A DNA stretch of 64,000 nt from UBA6163 sp041753075 (GCA_041753075.1 JBGSVE010000097.1:1-64000), one strand, 5' to 3'. Shown: positions 35,131-44,131, numbered from the stretch's first letter. A program made the numbers and translations. Notes: generated by a model not told the origin, from the sequence alone.

Positions 35131-36726
35131 ATGAGCCGTCAACGTTTAGCACTTCGCATCCAGTCGCTGTTCTGTTTTTCGACCGTTGGATTGTGCGCCG
35201 TGACCAGCGCGCTGGGTCAAGATGCGTGTTGCTTTGAGCCGCAGTATCGCATGCAATGCGAACCGGTAATGGAACCCCAAGCCATTCAACGGTTTCGTGT
35301 TGCGTATGAGACGGAATTTGTCGACGAGGAAGTCGTTTCGATGCGGCCCGTGGTGAAGACACGCACTGAAGAGCGCGAGTATCGCGTCGCCAAACCGGTC
35401 ACCGAAACCACTTTCAAGGAAGAACGTTACACGATTTATCGTCCCTTCGTTGAAACGTCTTATCGAGACGAGTCTTATACCGAAACTCGCTATGTAACGG
35501 AAACGTCGGAGCGTGAAGAACAGGTCACCAGCTATCGACCGGTGACTGAGACCCAGGTCTACCAACAGCAATACACCGTACAACGTCCAGTTGTTGAAAC
35601 CCAATACTACCAGCAGCAATACCAAGTCCAACGTCCGGTTGTCGAAACCCAGTACCAGACGCAGCAGTACCTTTCCTACCGTCCGGTAACGACGTTGCAA
35701 AATCAAACCGTCGATGCCGGTGGCTACGTTGCCCAGCAATATGTCCAGCCAGGCCAAGTTCAATACGGGTTGAGCTATGTTCCCAACGCATATCAAACAA
35801 CCGGACCGTTTGGAATCTTCAGTGTCAATCGCGGTGCGTCTTATTACACGCCGCAGGTCACTGCGCCGACGGTGCAAACTCAGTTGACTTATCGACCCAA
35901 CTATATCACTCAACAAATTGCACAAACCTCGTATGTGCCGGAATACCAGCAACAACAGGTGCCGGTCTCCGTGACGCGAATGCAGACCGAGGTCATGTCA
36001 CAGCAAGTTCCCGTGCAAGTTACGCGAATGCAATCCGAAGTGGTCTCTCAAGACATTCCGGTGCAGACGACTCGCATGGTGCCGATGGTTGAAACACGCA
36101 AGGTTCCCGTCACGGTGCAAAAGCCAGTTACTGAAACGTTGACTCGCAAAGTACCCGTATCGCAGCAGCGTTGGATCACCGAAGAACAGGTTCGGCGTGT
36201 GCCCGTCACCAACACCACGATGACGTACGAATCACGCAAGCAACCGGTACAAGTCCAATACATCGAGAATGAGCGCGTCGTGCAAACGGTGCGTCGCCCG
36301 GTGACTCGCCAAGTCTATGTTCCTTACACCGAGACAGTGATGGTGCCGCGCCAAGTCGTTCAACGTGTCCCGCTGAATTACTACGATCCGTTTTCGCCAG
36401 CGATTGTGAATGGCTACTCGTCGTTGGCTCCTGCGATCGTTTCCCAGCCCAGCCCTGCTGTTTCGACACCAGTTCCACCGGTGACCAGCAATCGTCCCGC
36501 CGCGGATGATACCGGACCATCGGTGTTGAGCGCTCCCGAGACTTCCGATGATGAACCCCAAACCAAGCTCAAGGGTGTTGAGACAACGTTGCCCAGCGAC
36601 CGCGACGAACCCGAAACGTTGCTGCCGCCCGCAAGCGATACCGACGAAATGAGTGAACCGTTTTTGGAGTCCAAGAGCGCATCGTATCGAATCAAGTTTC
36701 GTCCTGTGTTCAATCGCGAAATCTAA
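35131..36726 (+). CDS. Secreted protein made of two blocks of 16-residue repeats
   Basis: A 531-residue protein with a signal peptide (about 1-30) and a Cys-bearing start of the mature chain (DACCFEPQYRMQCEP). Residues about 68-190 form eight 16-residue units of the type Y-x-V-x-R-P-V-V-E-T-x-Y-x-x-Q-Q. Residues about 277-404 form another set of 16-residue units starting V-P-V, such as VPVSVTRMQTEVMSQQ. The spacer between them is Gly/Tyr/Gln-rich, and the last 110 residues are Pro/Ser/Asp-rich and probably disordered. The regular period with alternating hydrophobic residues suggests a beta-stacked fibre or solenoid at the cell surface. It may relate to the Tyr-Thr-Val-rich wall proteins described in planctomycetes; this is not established. 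Confidence 0.88.
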   Translation: MSRQRLALRIQSLFCFSTVGLCAVTSALGQDACCFEPQYRMQCEPVMEPQAIQRFRVAYETEFVDEEVVSMRPVVKTRTEEREYRVAKPVTETTFKEERYTIYRPFVETSYRDESYTETRYVTETSEREEQVTSYRPVTETQVYQQQYTVQRPVVETQYYQQQYQVQRPVVETQYQTQQYLSYRPVTTLQNQTVDAGGYVAQQYVQPGQVQYGLSYVPNAYQTTGPFGIFSVNRGASYYTPQVTAPTVQTQLTYRPNYITQQIAQTSYVPEYQQQQVPVSVTRMQTEVMSQQVPVQVTRMQSEVVSQDIPVQTTRMVPMVETRKVPVTVQKPVTETLTRKVPVSQQRWITEEQVRRVPVTNTTMTYESRKQPVQVQYIENERVVQTVRRPVTRQVYVPYTETVMVPRQVVQRVPLNYYDPFSPAIVNGYSSLAPAIVSQPSPAVSTPVPPVTSNRPAADDTGPSVLSAPETSDDEPQTKLKGVETTLPSDRDEPETLLPPASDTDEMSEPFLESKSASYRIKFRPVFNREI

Positions 36727-37173
36727 ATGCTACTCAGCAAGCTGATCCATCCCCAAATCTTGGCGGTGGCGGCGGCGGCGGGTCATCACAGCACGATCCT
36801 GATCGCCGATGGTAATTATCCTGCCAGCAACAAACGCGGCCCTCGCGCCGAACTGGTTAGCTTGAACCTGATGCCCGGCGTGCCGACCTGCAATCAAGTG
36901 CTTGAAGCGTTGTTATCGGCTGTCGCCATCGAAGCGATTCAAACGATGCAAACCGAAACCGAGGGGCCCTATGCGCTGGACGGTGATCCGCCAGTTTGGA
37001 ACGATTATCGGCAAACGATTCGCAGTGCTGGACTGAAGCTTGAGTTGCAGCCAATCGAGAAGTGGGCATTCTATGAAGCCGTTTCGACCCAGGATCATGT
37101 GCTAACGATCCAGACTGCGGACCAACAGCGATACGCGAACATCTTGCTGACCGTTGGCGTGCGCATGGCTTAG
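36727..37173 (+). CDS. RbsD/FucU family sugar mutarotase
   Basis: A 148-residue protein of the RbsD/FucU family, which interconverts anomeric or ring forms of ribose or fucose. LIHPQILAVAAAAGHHSTILIADGNYP matches the N-terminus with the catalytic His at about 20, and the C-terminal Tyr-Ala-Asn (QRYANILLTVG) is the usual sugar-binding end. FucU-type (fucose) is more likely than RbsD because of the length and the MPGVPT segment. The ATG directly follows the stop of the repeat-protein gene with no spacing, so its translation probably depends on that gene. Confidence 0.88.
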   Translation: MLLSKLIHPQILAVAAAAGHHSTILIADGNYPASNKRGPRAELVSLNLMPGVPTCNQVLEALLSAVAIEAIQTMQTETEGPYALDGDPPVWNDYRQTIRSAGLKLELQPIEKWAFYEAVSTQDHVLTIQTADQQRYANILLTVGVRMA

Positions 37174-37277
37174 TTCAACTTTCGCAATTTTTCAAATAAG
37201 AATCGCTTGCGATTCGCAGAGTGGAACTTAGTGTCGCCTTACAACTTAGCTTTGCACTACCGCCAATCACTAGACGC

Positions 37278-38156
37278 CTACTTGCCCACGCTTTGCTTGA
37301 GGTGTTCGACGAAGCGAGTTTGCAATTGGCTTTGGAATCGATAGGGGTTGCTGGCGACGGCGATCGTGCGGACAGGTCGATCGCCGTGAAAACTTCGATA
37401 GATGCGCCGTCGGTCACGATCAAGATTGGCGGCCATCGCCGGAACAAACGATATCCCATGTCCCAGCGCCACCAATTCCTGGACCGTCAATAGCTGACTT
37501 GTTTTGGCAACACTGACACCGCGCAACCGCTTGCGCAAACAATAGTCTTCGATTTGACTCGCCAAACAATGTCCCTCACCGAGAGTGACGAGCGGCTCGG
37601 AGTCGAGGTCCTTCGGTGCGATTCGCTTGCGATCGGCAAGCGGATGATCGCTGGGAAGAACGATCAGCAGTTCTTCGTCGAACAACGCGTCACAATCCAG
37701 ATGGGGTGTTGGGGCCGGCAATGCCAAGACGATCACATCGACTTCGCCCTGTGAACACTGCTTGACCAATCTCTCGGTTGTGTCCTCGGTCAACTCCAAT
37801 GAAGCGTTGGGAACGACTTTGGCGAACTGCTTGAAAACGTTGGGCAACAGGTAAGGAGCGATGGTTGGGATCGCACCAATTCGCAAGCAACCGCGTTGAC
37901 CATCATCGCTGATCCGCAGCTTTACATCATCGACCATGCCGCAGATCTGCTCGGCTCGATGCCACAGCGTTTGTCCCGAATCGGTCAACACCACTTCGCG
38001 ACCGAGTCGCTCGAACAGCGGTCGTCCGATCTCCTCTTCGAGTTTCAGGATGGAACGGCTGAGTGCCGACTGGCTGATTGCCAATTCGTTGGCCGCACGC
38101 GTGAAGTGGCGAATTTCCGCAAGCTTTAAGAAGTATCGTAGTTGAGTGATTTCCAT
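37278..38156 (-). CDS. oxyR: OxyR-type LysR regulator
   Basis: A 292-residue LysR regulator. The N-terminal helix-turn-helix is RAANELAISQSALSRSILKL. Cys197 and Cys206 in LGEGHCLASQIEDYC have the spacing of the redox pair of E. coli OxyR (199 and 208), so the protein should sense peroxide by disulfide formation. KIAPKDLDSEPLVTL and VALGHGISFVP are also OxyR-like. It diverges from the DUF1552 gene, and no catalase or alkyl hydroperoxide reductase gene is next to it. A GGCAATG dyad lies 43 bases before its start. Confidence 0.92.
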   Translation of the reverse strand: MEITQLRYFLKLAEIRHFTRAANELAISQSALSRSILKLEEEIGRPLFERLGREVVLTDSGQTLWHRAEQICGMVDDVKLRISDDGQRGCLRIGAIPTIAPYLLPNVFKQFAKVVPNASLELTEDTTERLVKQCSQGEVDVIVLALPAPTPHLDCDALFDEELLIVLPSDHPLADRKRIAPKDLDSEPLVTLGEGHCLASQIEDYCLRKRLRGVSVAKTSQLLTVQELVALGHGISFVPAMAANLDRDRRRIYRSFHGDRPVRTIAVASNPYRFQSQLQTRFVEHLKQSVGK

Positions 38157-38198
38157 TGCTCGATTCTATCCATGCACCAAACGCATGAAAAGATGTTC

Positions 38199-38221
38199 GG
38201 CAATGCATCGGTGACATTGCC
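38199..38221. promoter_or_regulatory. Dyad, possible OxyR/LysR binding site
   Basis: GGCAATG and CATTGCC (38199-38205 and 38215-38221) form a perfect 7-bp dyad with a nine-base spacer. It lies between the divergent oxyR and DUF1552 genes, where a LysR regulator would bind. It does not match the classic ATAG OxyR boxes, so the link is an inference. Confidence 0.45.
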
Positions 38222-38241
38222 AATCGCGAGCAAGATCACTT

Positions 38242-38270
38242 TTGCAACTAGCTAGACGGTTTGCTAGAAT
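38242..38270 (+). promoter_or_regulatory. Sigma-70-type promoter for the DUF1552/DUF1592 operon
   Basis: TTGCAA at 38242-38247 and TAGAAT at 38265-38270 are separated by exactly 17 bases. Both boxes differ from consensus by two bases or fewer. The site lies 90 bases before the DUF1552 start and 21 bases right of the GGCAATG dyad. Confidence 0.6.
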
Positions 38271-38359
38271 AGCGTTAACAAACCTGCCCCCGCCTGCGCG
38301 ATTAAAACCTATGATCGCCCGCTCCGCCCGCTTTCGTGTCTGACAATAGGACCCAACGT

Positions 38360-39793
38360 ATGACTAAGCCCTGGAAAATCTCTCGTCGAACGCTACTGCG
38401 CGGCACCGGTGCAGCGATCGCGCTACCGTGGTTGGACTCGATGTCGAATACTATGGTAGGCCGAGTAACCGCGTCAACGCTCGCCGCCGGTCCGCCGGTT
38501 CGACTGGGATTTTTCTATGTTCCCAACGGTGTGAACATGGACACGTGGCGGCCCGGTGATGAGGGTCCGCTCGGAGATTTGCCGCAAACGCTGCGCGGCC
38601 TTGAACCAGTCAAAGACAAGGTCACGTTAATAAGCAATCTCACCGCCGACCACTGCATCGGAAAGGCCGCCGGTCATGAGCCTGCCGGTGGCGGGTTTCT
38701 TGTGGGGGCCAAATGCAAACACTCTGAGGAACCCGAAGTCGCCGGTGCTTCCATCGATCAAGTAGTCGCCGGTGAGATAGGACTTAACACGCCCGTCGAT
38801 TCATTGGCGCTCGGTATCGACCCCGGCCATCGTGGTGACCATGGATACAGCGGCACCTATCTGTCGCACATCTCATGGCGCAGCAAGACCACACCGGCAC
38901 CGCTGGAAATCAATCCCAAAGAGGTTTTTGATCGGCTGTTTCGCGGCAAACCGCTAACGCAGCCTGATTGGTCCAAGCCCGCCGATTCAAGCCAATCGAG
39001 GCTCAGCGATGGCAGCGTCGATAAGAGCGTTTTGGACTTGGCGCGTGAAGACACGAAATCGTTGCAACGGCAACTCGGTTTTTCCGATCGACGCAAACTC
39101 GAAGAATACCTTGACGGTTTGCGTAGTGTCGAAAAGCGAATTGCCTTGGCCACGATCGACAATCAATCGCATCACGGTGAAGCGTTTCGCGATGCACCGC
39201 CACCAAGCGGGCATGACGACGATGACGATGATATCCAGTGGTCGGACATCATCATTCCCGATGGTCGCGGCATACCGTCGCTGTATTCGGACCATGTCAA
39301 CTTGATGCTGGATTTGATGACGTTGGCGTTCCAAACTGACACGACGCGAGTTGCTTCGTTCATGTTTTCATATGAAAAATCGGGGCGGGCTTATCCCGAG
39401 ATCGATGCGCGTGGCTCGCATCACTCGACATCGCATCACGGCAAGAAAGAAGAAAACCTTTCGCAGTTAACGCGTATCAACAGTCACCACATCGACCTGT
39501 TCTCGCGCATGCTCGGGCGGATGTCACAGATTCAGGAAGGCGATCGGACGCTGCTGGACAATGTGTTGTTCTGCTACGGTGCGGGAATCAGCGACGGCAA
39601 TAAGCACAACCATGATGACTTGCCAATCTTGATCGCCGGAGGTGCCGGGGGCAGCCTGTCAGGCGGACGCCACTTGCGTTATGAGTCACCGACGCCGCTT
39701 TGTAATCTTTATGTTGAGATGCTGCAGCGGGCCGGTATCGATCGTGCGAAGTTCGGTGACAGCACTGGACGGCTTGACCGGATCGATAGCTGA
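38360..39793 (+). CDS. DUF1552 domain protein
   Basis: A 477-residue protein with a Tat-like signal (KISRRTLLRGTGAAIALPWL). RLGFFYVPNGVNMDTWRPG, GHEPAGGGFLVGA, QVVAGEIG and GHRGDHGYSGTYLSHISW are family motifs, and HHSTSHHGKKEENLSQLTRI with FCYGAGISDGNKHNHDDLP resemble the metal region of alkaline-phosphatase-like folds. An acidic run (GHDDDDDDIQW) is unusual. ATG 38360 is chosen over the upstream GTG because it begins the signal. The gene is 6 bases before its usual partner, a DUF1592-type cytochrome. Confidence 0.92.
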   Translation: MTKPWKISRRTLLRGTGAAIALPWLDSMSNTMVGRVTASTLAAGPPVRLGFFYVPNGVNMDTWRPGDEGPLGDLPQTLRGLEPVKDKVTLISNLTADHCIGKAAGHEPAGGGFLVGAKCKHSEEPEVAGASIDQVVAGEIGLNTPVDSLALGIDPGHRGDHGYSGTYLSHISWRSKTTPAPLEINPKEVFDRLFRGKPLTQPDWSKPADSSQSRLSDGSVDKSVLDLAREDTKSLQRQLGFSDRRKLEEYLDGLRSVEKRIALATIDNQSHHGEAFRDAPPPSGHDDDDDDIQWSDIIIPDGRGIPSLYSDHVNLMLDLMTLAFQTDTTRVASFMFSYEKSGRAYPEIDARGSHHSTSHHGKKEENLSQLTRINSHHIDLFSRMLGRMSQIQEGDRTLLDNVLFCYGAGISDGNKHNHDDLPILIAGGAGGSLSGGRHLRYESPTPLCNLYVEMLQRAGIDRAKFGDSTGRLDRIDS

Positions 39794-39799
39794 TCCGCC

Positions 39800-41713
39800 A
39801 TGTTAAAGCTGTCTCGCTTTCGCGCTTTGGCCATTGCGCTGGTGATGCTCGGTGCCAGTGTCACGGTCGCCGAAGACGAAATTGACCCGCTATCTTTCGA
39901 TCGCAGCATCGAGGGCCTGCTGGGGAGATATTGCTACAAGTGCCATAACGCTGACGATGCCAATGGCGACGTTGATTTGCGTAAAGACAACAACATCCGC
40001 TTGATTGCCGATAACGCGGTTGTTTGGCGGACGGCCTTGGACCGTATCGATTCAAAGGAAATGCCACCGCAAGATTCGCGTCAACCCACTGGCGAAGAAC
40101 GTGAGTTGATCGCAAAGTTTTTGCGCAAGACGCTGGATGAATACGATTGCGAGGCCAATCCCGATCCGGGGAACCCAAGTATTCGGCGATTGAACCGCGC
40201 CGAATATGACAACAGCATCCGCGAATTGACGGGGCTTGATCTGCATCTCGCCGACGCGTTTCCTGCGGACGCCAGCAGCTACGGCTTCGACAACATCGCC
40301 GCTTCGCAGGCGCTGTCGCCGCTGCAGGTCGAGCAGTACTACGACGCGGCACAAGAAGTTGTCAATGCTTTGATGGCTAACAAGCGCGGCGGTGCCAAGT
40401 CCAACGCCAAACCACCGATCGGTTATCGCCGCGTTTATTTTCGCCAAGCTCGTGAAGACGATGTCCAGCGTGACGTGGCACAAGCGATTGTCACGCGATT
40501 CGCCGAGCGTGCGACTCGCCGACCGGCTGACATTGAGTGGATTGGAAAGTTGCTTTCGATTTATGATCGGTCGCGTGACGAAAGACTTGAGCATGATGAG
40601 GCGATTGGCAAGATGTTGATGGCGGTGTTGATCTCGCCACGGTTTTTGGTTCGCGCTGAAACAACGCAACCCGACGCAACCGAGCCGTACGCCGTTGACG
40701 ACTTCGACCTAGCATCGCGGCTTAGTTTTTTTCTGTGGTCCGGGCCTCCAGATGACAAGTTGATGCAATTGGCGAAGGCGAAAAAGTTGCATCGACCCAA
40801 AGATCTCGACCAACAGATTACTCGGATGCTTGCCGACCGGCGCAGTGACGCCTTGATCGACAACTTCTTTGCTCCATGGTTGCAAATCGACGGCCTTGCT
40901 GATCACAAGCCCGACTTGGAACTGTTTCCTGATTTTGATCAATCATTACACGATGCGATTGCTGCCGAACCTCGACATCTGTTGCGTGAGCTGATTCGCG
41001 AAGATCGACCGATTACCGATATCATCGATTGTGATTACACCTACGCCAATCAAACCCTGGCACGGCACTATGGAATCGAGGCAGTCGCCGGCCAATCGAT
41101 GCAACGAGTTTCACTGACCGATCGGCGTCGTGGCGGACTGTTGACTTCGGCGGCGCTGCTGATGTCCCAAGCCGATCCAGGGCGGACGAATGTTCCGCGA
41201 AGAGGAAACTTCATCGCGGGAACCTTCCTGGGCACTCCCGCACCGCCACCGCCGCCGGACGTGCCCGAATTGGCCGAACCGGACGCCAGCGGCCAACCGT
41301 TAACGCTGCGCCAACGACTTGAGCAACATCGCAGCAGTCCGCAGTGCGCTTCGTGTCACGATAAGATCGATCCGCTGGGATTTGGATGGGAGAATTACGA
41401 CGCAATTGGACGTTGGCGCGACACCGAGGTTGGTAAAACGGTGGATGCCAGCGGCGAGTTGCCAAGCGGGCAAACGTTCGCCGGGCCGATCGAGTTGAAG
41501 CAGATTCTATTGGAGCAAAAGGACACATTCACGCGAACGTTTGCGAGCCAATTGCTGATCTATGCACTAGCTCGCGGGCCGATTCGGGCGGACCAATGTG
41601 TGCTGGACAAGATCGCGGAATCAGCCCGTTCAAACGAGTTTCGTTTCGCTGCAATCGTCCGATCGATTGTGCATAGCTATCCGTTTCTTTATCGGCGCAA
41701 TGCTGATCTTTAA
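39800..41713 (+). CDS. DUF1592/DUF1588-type planctomycete cytochrome protein
   Basis: A 637-residue secreted protein with a signal peptide (about 1-24). The N-terminal PSCyt1-like part has RYCYKCHN, a c-type haem site, and MPPQDSRQPTGEER. Then come DUF1587 (RRLNRAEYDNSIRELTGLDL), DUF1595, DUF1592 (LASRLSFFLWSGPPDDKLM), DUF1588 (RRGGLLTSAALLMSQADPGRTNVPRRG) and DUF1585 (FASQLLIYALARGPI). CASCHDKIDPLGFGWENYD holds a second CxxCH. It is the standard partner of DUF1552. The molecular role is unknown, though periplasmic redox chemistry is implied. Confidence 0.94.
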   Translation: MLKLSRFRALAIALVMLGASVTVAEDEIDPLSFDRSIEGLLGRYCYKCHNADDANGDVDLRKDNNIRLIADNAVVWRTALDRIDSKEMPPQDSRQPTGEERELIAKFLRKTLDEYDCEANPDPGNPSIRRLNRAEYDNSIRELTGLDLHLADAFPADASSYGFDNIAASQALSPLQVEQYYDAAQEVVNALMANKRGGAKSNAKPPIGYRRVYFRQAREDDVQRDVAQAIVTRFAERATRRPADIEWIGKLLSIYDRSRDERLEHDEAIGKMLMAVLISPRFLVRAETTQPDATEPYAVDDFDLASRLSFFLWSGPPDDKLMQLAKAKKLHRPKDLDQQITRMLADRRSDALIDNFFAPWLQIDGLADHKPDLELFPDFDQSLHDAIAAEPRHLLRELIREDRPITDIIDCDYTYANQTLARHYGIEAVAGQSMQRVSLTDRRRGGLLTSAALLMSQADPGRTNVPRRGNFIAGTFLGTPAPPPPPDVPELAEPDASGQPLTLRQRLEQHRSSPQCASCHDKIDPLGFGWENYDAIGRWRDTEVGKTVDASGELPSGQTFAGPIELKQILLEQKDTFTRTFASQLLIYALARGPIRADQCVLDKIAESARSNEFRFAAIVRSIVHSYPFLYRRNADL

Positions 41714-41827
41714 TGTTTCGGATCGGTCTAATTCTTGGGTAGTGGATTTTGTTAAAGATCCTATGGCATGAGTAGCTTTGACAAGATCCGCTACGGCCAG
41801 CCTTGCAATCTTTGTGTGACAAAGCTG

Positions 41828-42367
41828 CTAGGCTTTCGACTTCGCGGCGGCCAAATTCTTGCTGAACTGCTGCACGACAGGACGCTGAGCCAGATTTGGA
41901 TTGATGTGGGGACGGGCCAGCAGCAGAAACGCCTGGGCGGCGGCGGCCGACATGCCGCGATACTTCATCAACCAACAGATCGCCACCGTCGCGCTGCGCG
42001 CGCGACCAGCCTTGCAATGGATATAGACCATTCGTTTTTTATTGACATGATCTTCAACAAACTCGACCGCCTGTTCGATGTCCCTTAGGTTCGGGTGCGT
42101 AAAATCGGTTGTTGGGATATGCAATTGGTCGATGCCCAAGCGGTTGTAATGCACCACCGGCCCAGCGTACTCTTCGCAGGTGTTGACGATTGCCCTGACA
42201 CCGAGGTCGTATAAGCGTTGCACATCGCCGACAAACGGATATGCCCCGACCAAAACGTAGGGATCGATTGGGTCCCACCAATTACGCCTCCCCAGCACGC
42301 GACCAAGCAGCGCATTCCAGCCCAACGTCGGCAAGAACAATATCCATGCGTAGAACCGATTGATCAT
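41828..42367 (-). CDS. Dual-specificity/tyrosine phosphatase-like protein
   Basis: A 179-residue protein with the Cys-based phosphatase loop VYIHCKAGRARSAT, matching HCxxGxxRS. TDFTHPNLRDIEQAVEFVEDH before it supplies the general-acid Asp region. An N-terminal hydrophobic segment (INRFYAWILFLPTLGWNALL) may anchor it to the membrane. The overall form resembles PTPMT1-like lipid phosphatases that act on phosphatidylglycerophosphate, so a lipid substrate is possible. ATG at 42367 overlaps the preceding stop (ATGA), placing it third in the aroH operon. Confidence 0.9.
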   Translation of the reverse strand: MINRFYAWILFLPTLGWNALLGRVLGRRNWWDPIDPYVLVGAYPFVGDVQRLYDLGVRAIVNTCEEYAGPVVHYNRLGIDQLHIPTTDFTHPNLRDIEQAVEFVEDHVNKKRMVYIHCKAGRARSATVAICWLMKYRGMSAAAAQAFLLLARPHINPNLAQRPVVQQFSKNLAAAKSKA

Positions 42368-43323
42368 CGGCCTTGGCCGTGATGTATGATGGTATCGTCT
42401 GACATTGTCTCGGCATGCAACATGCGGTCCAGCGCCTTGAGTGTCACCGGAGGTGCGGTTTGCAGATCCTGGAATTGACGCCACCAATTTTCCAACACAT
42501 CAAGCGTTGCCGAATCAATTGGAAATCTCCAAGCATTCGCAGCCTGCGGAAAGATTGACGACAAACCATCTTGTGGCGTTGGGATCAGTTCTAAGTAGAC
42601 GCCGGCATCGAGCGCGATCGGCAACATCGCCAGCGCGGCGACACGCGGCAGTCTCGCCGGTGCGACCCATGGATCGCCATGCGAATCGTCGCTATGCGCC
42701 GACAAGCCATCGATCAAGCCGATCTGGGCAATTAACCAAGCCAACCGCAAAACTTCGGGCACCTGCGGAAACGGGTTGGTCAATACCGCTTCGATCCACA
42801 CGCGAGCTGCCGAAGCATCGATGCCGCCATCACCGCCGCGATAGGGTGACAACAGCAGCGCCGTCGCTTGCTTGGGTAGAAACGATGCGTGCGTTAGCTT
42901 GCCGATTCGCTTCATCAATCCTGCGCCGTAACCATCCCACTGTTCGCGCAGCGGGCGACCGCGCAGCGCCAATTGTTCGGCAAGTTTGGGGAATCGCTCC
43001 TGATGCACCAAGCGAATTTCGGCCAGACGCGATGCCAGCGCCGCGGCAATCGAATCAAGCGTGAGCGAACTGCAGCCCGCTGCGAACAAAGCACTCGCGC
43101 ACGATTCCAAATCGTTGTCGCCCGCAGCAGCGGCGGACAGCAAGCGCCGCCAAAACTTGTTGATGTCAATTTCGGCGGCGGCCAATCGGTGGTTGAATTC
43201 ATCCATTGACGGCGCGATGCCGCCGATCAACTCTTGGTCCACAGCCCGCGCGCCGATCGCGTAGCATCTTGCCGCATGGATCGGCGTTAACCGTTCGCCG
43301 GTCAGCCAACGCAGCCGCGTCAT
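42364..43323 (-). CDS. Conserved-looking protein of unknown function
   Basis: A 319-residue protein I do not recognise. It is mostly helical, rich in Ala and Leu, without a signal peptide or clear membrane segments. RFPKLAEQLALRGRPLREQWDGYGAGLMKRI and LPRVAALAMLPIALDAGVYLELIPT stand out as likely conserved blocks. The start ATG at 43323 overlaps the aroH stop (ATGA), and its own stop overlaps the phosphatase start, so all three are translationally coupled. That the frame is a real gene is clear from this arrangement, but not its role. Confidence 0.8.
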   Translation of the reverse strand: MTRLRWLTGERLTPIHAARCYAIGARAVDQELIGGIAPSMDEFNHRLAAAEIDINKFWRRLLSAAAAGDNDLESCASALFAAGCSSLTLDSIAAALASRLAEIRLVHQERFPKLAEQLALRGRPLREQWDGYGAGLMKRIGKLTHASFLPKQATALLLSPYRGGDGGIDASAARVWIEAVLTNPFPQVPEVLRLAWLIAQIGLIDGLSAHSDDSHGDPWVAPARLPRVAALAMLPIALDAGVYLELIPTPQDGLSSIFPQAANAWRFPIDSATLDVLENWWRQFQDLQTAPPVTLKALDRMLHAETMSDDTIIHHGQGR

Positions 43324-43796
43324 AATGATTCGCCCATCTGGCGGCGGATCCATTGTTCCAACTCATCCAGATCCACCGGCGGCAACTTAGTCAAGTCGGG
43401 CCTCAGCACCGTCGCCTCGCGCATGTACGTGTGCAAAATCTGCGGTTGCGACTTAGTCGTATTCCAGTGAACAAGAATCCGAATGCAGCGTGGCAATGAA
43501 CCGACGACCGAGACTTCGTAGCCACAAAGCAGTGGCACTTCGAGCCAGCCGATTTGCCGCGCCGCCAGCGCCGGGAACTCGGCGGTAATATCGTGCGTGA
43601 CCGTAAAAATAGCACTGGCCACGTCACACGGGTCGATGTCGTTGCGGCGAATCATCATCGCCAACAATTGACGCGTCGCCGTCAGGATTTCGTCGCGAGA
43701 ATCGGTTGCGACGGTGGTGGCACCGCGCACCCCACGGCACACAGTCGGGGGTGTTGGTAGCAATGGCACCGGCGGATAAGAAGGATTGCTGATCAT
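43320..43796 (-). CDS. aroH: Chorismate mutase, AroH type
   Basis: A 158-residue monofunctional chorismate mutase that converts chorismate to prephenate for Phe and Tyr synthesis. CRGVRGATTVATDSRDEIL carries the active-site Arg, followed by IFTVTHDITAEFPALAARQIGW and VPLLCGYEVSVVGSLPRCIRILVHWNT. The AroH fold is confirmed by these motifs and by the C-terminal LRPDL. The N-terminal 18 residues are a variable Pro-rich extension. It is first in a three-gene operon with an unknown gene and a phosphatase. Confidence 0.93.
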   Translation of the reverse strand: MISNPSYPPVPLLPTPPTVCRGVRGATTVATDSRDEILTATRQLLAMMIRRNDIDPCDVASAIFTVTHDITAEFPALAARQIGWLEVPLLCGYEVSVVGSLPRCIRILVHWNTTKSQPQILHTYMREATVLRPDLTKLPPVDLDELEQWIRRQMGESL

Positions 43797-43876
43797 GACG
43801 CAATTACTATAGACGAACCGATCGATTGTGCGATACTCGGTAGCGTCATCCGTTATTTCCCAGGCACGGAAAACCC

Positions 43877-44131
43877 ATGAATCAACCGCGGACGAAGTTT
43901 CAAGAAAAGATCATCAAGAGTTACTATCGTAATTTGGATTCGATTGCGCTGCAAAAGGCGATGGAGCAGGTTACAGAGCTGTACCTGACCGAAGGTAAAA
44001 AGCGGCTCACGATTTGGGAGCGATTGGTGACCAATTTGGAACGCGTCGGTTTGCCAGCGGACCAGATCAAGCACCTGCGTGAGCAAGACGATCCTGCATT
44101 GATTGCCGAAGCGTTAAAGAAGTACGTCTAG
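43877..44131 (+). CDS. Small conserved-looking helical protein, unknown function
   Basis: An 84-residue basic protein, almost wholly helical: KIIKSYYRNLDSIALQKAMEQV, then LYLTEGKKRLTIWERLV and a final ALIAEALKKYV. No signal peptide or membrane segment is present. I do not recognise the family. It diverges from aroH by 80 bases. Its last four bases overlap the convergent gene on the other strand. Codon use and the clean frame support it as real. Confidence 0.72.
   Translation: MNQPRTKFQEKIIKSYYRNLDSIALQKAMEQVTELYLTEGKKRLTIWERLVTNLERVGLPADQIKHLREQDDPALIAEALKKYV

Noticed and set aside
35146..35955. A 269-codon open frame opposite the 16-residue repeat protein
   Set aside because: Its Leu/Val-rich repeats mirror the repeats of the true gene; no signal or domain of its own.
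36000..36400. Possible CRISPR array, because of regular repeats
   Set aside because: The 48-base period is in frame, units differ at many positions, and it encodes the VPV-type protein repeats; no unique spacers.
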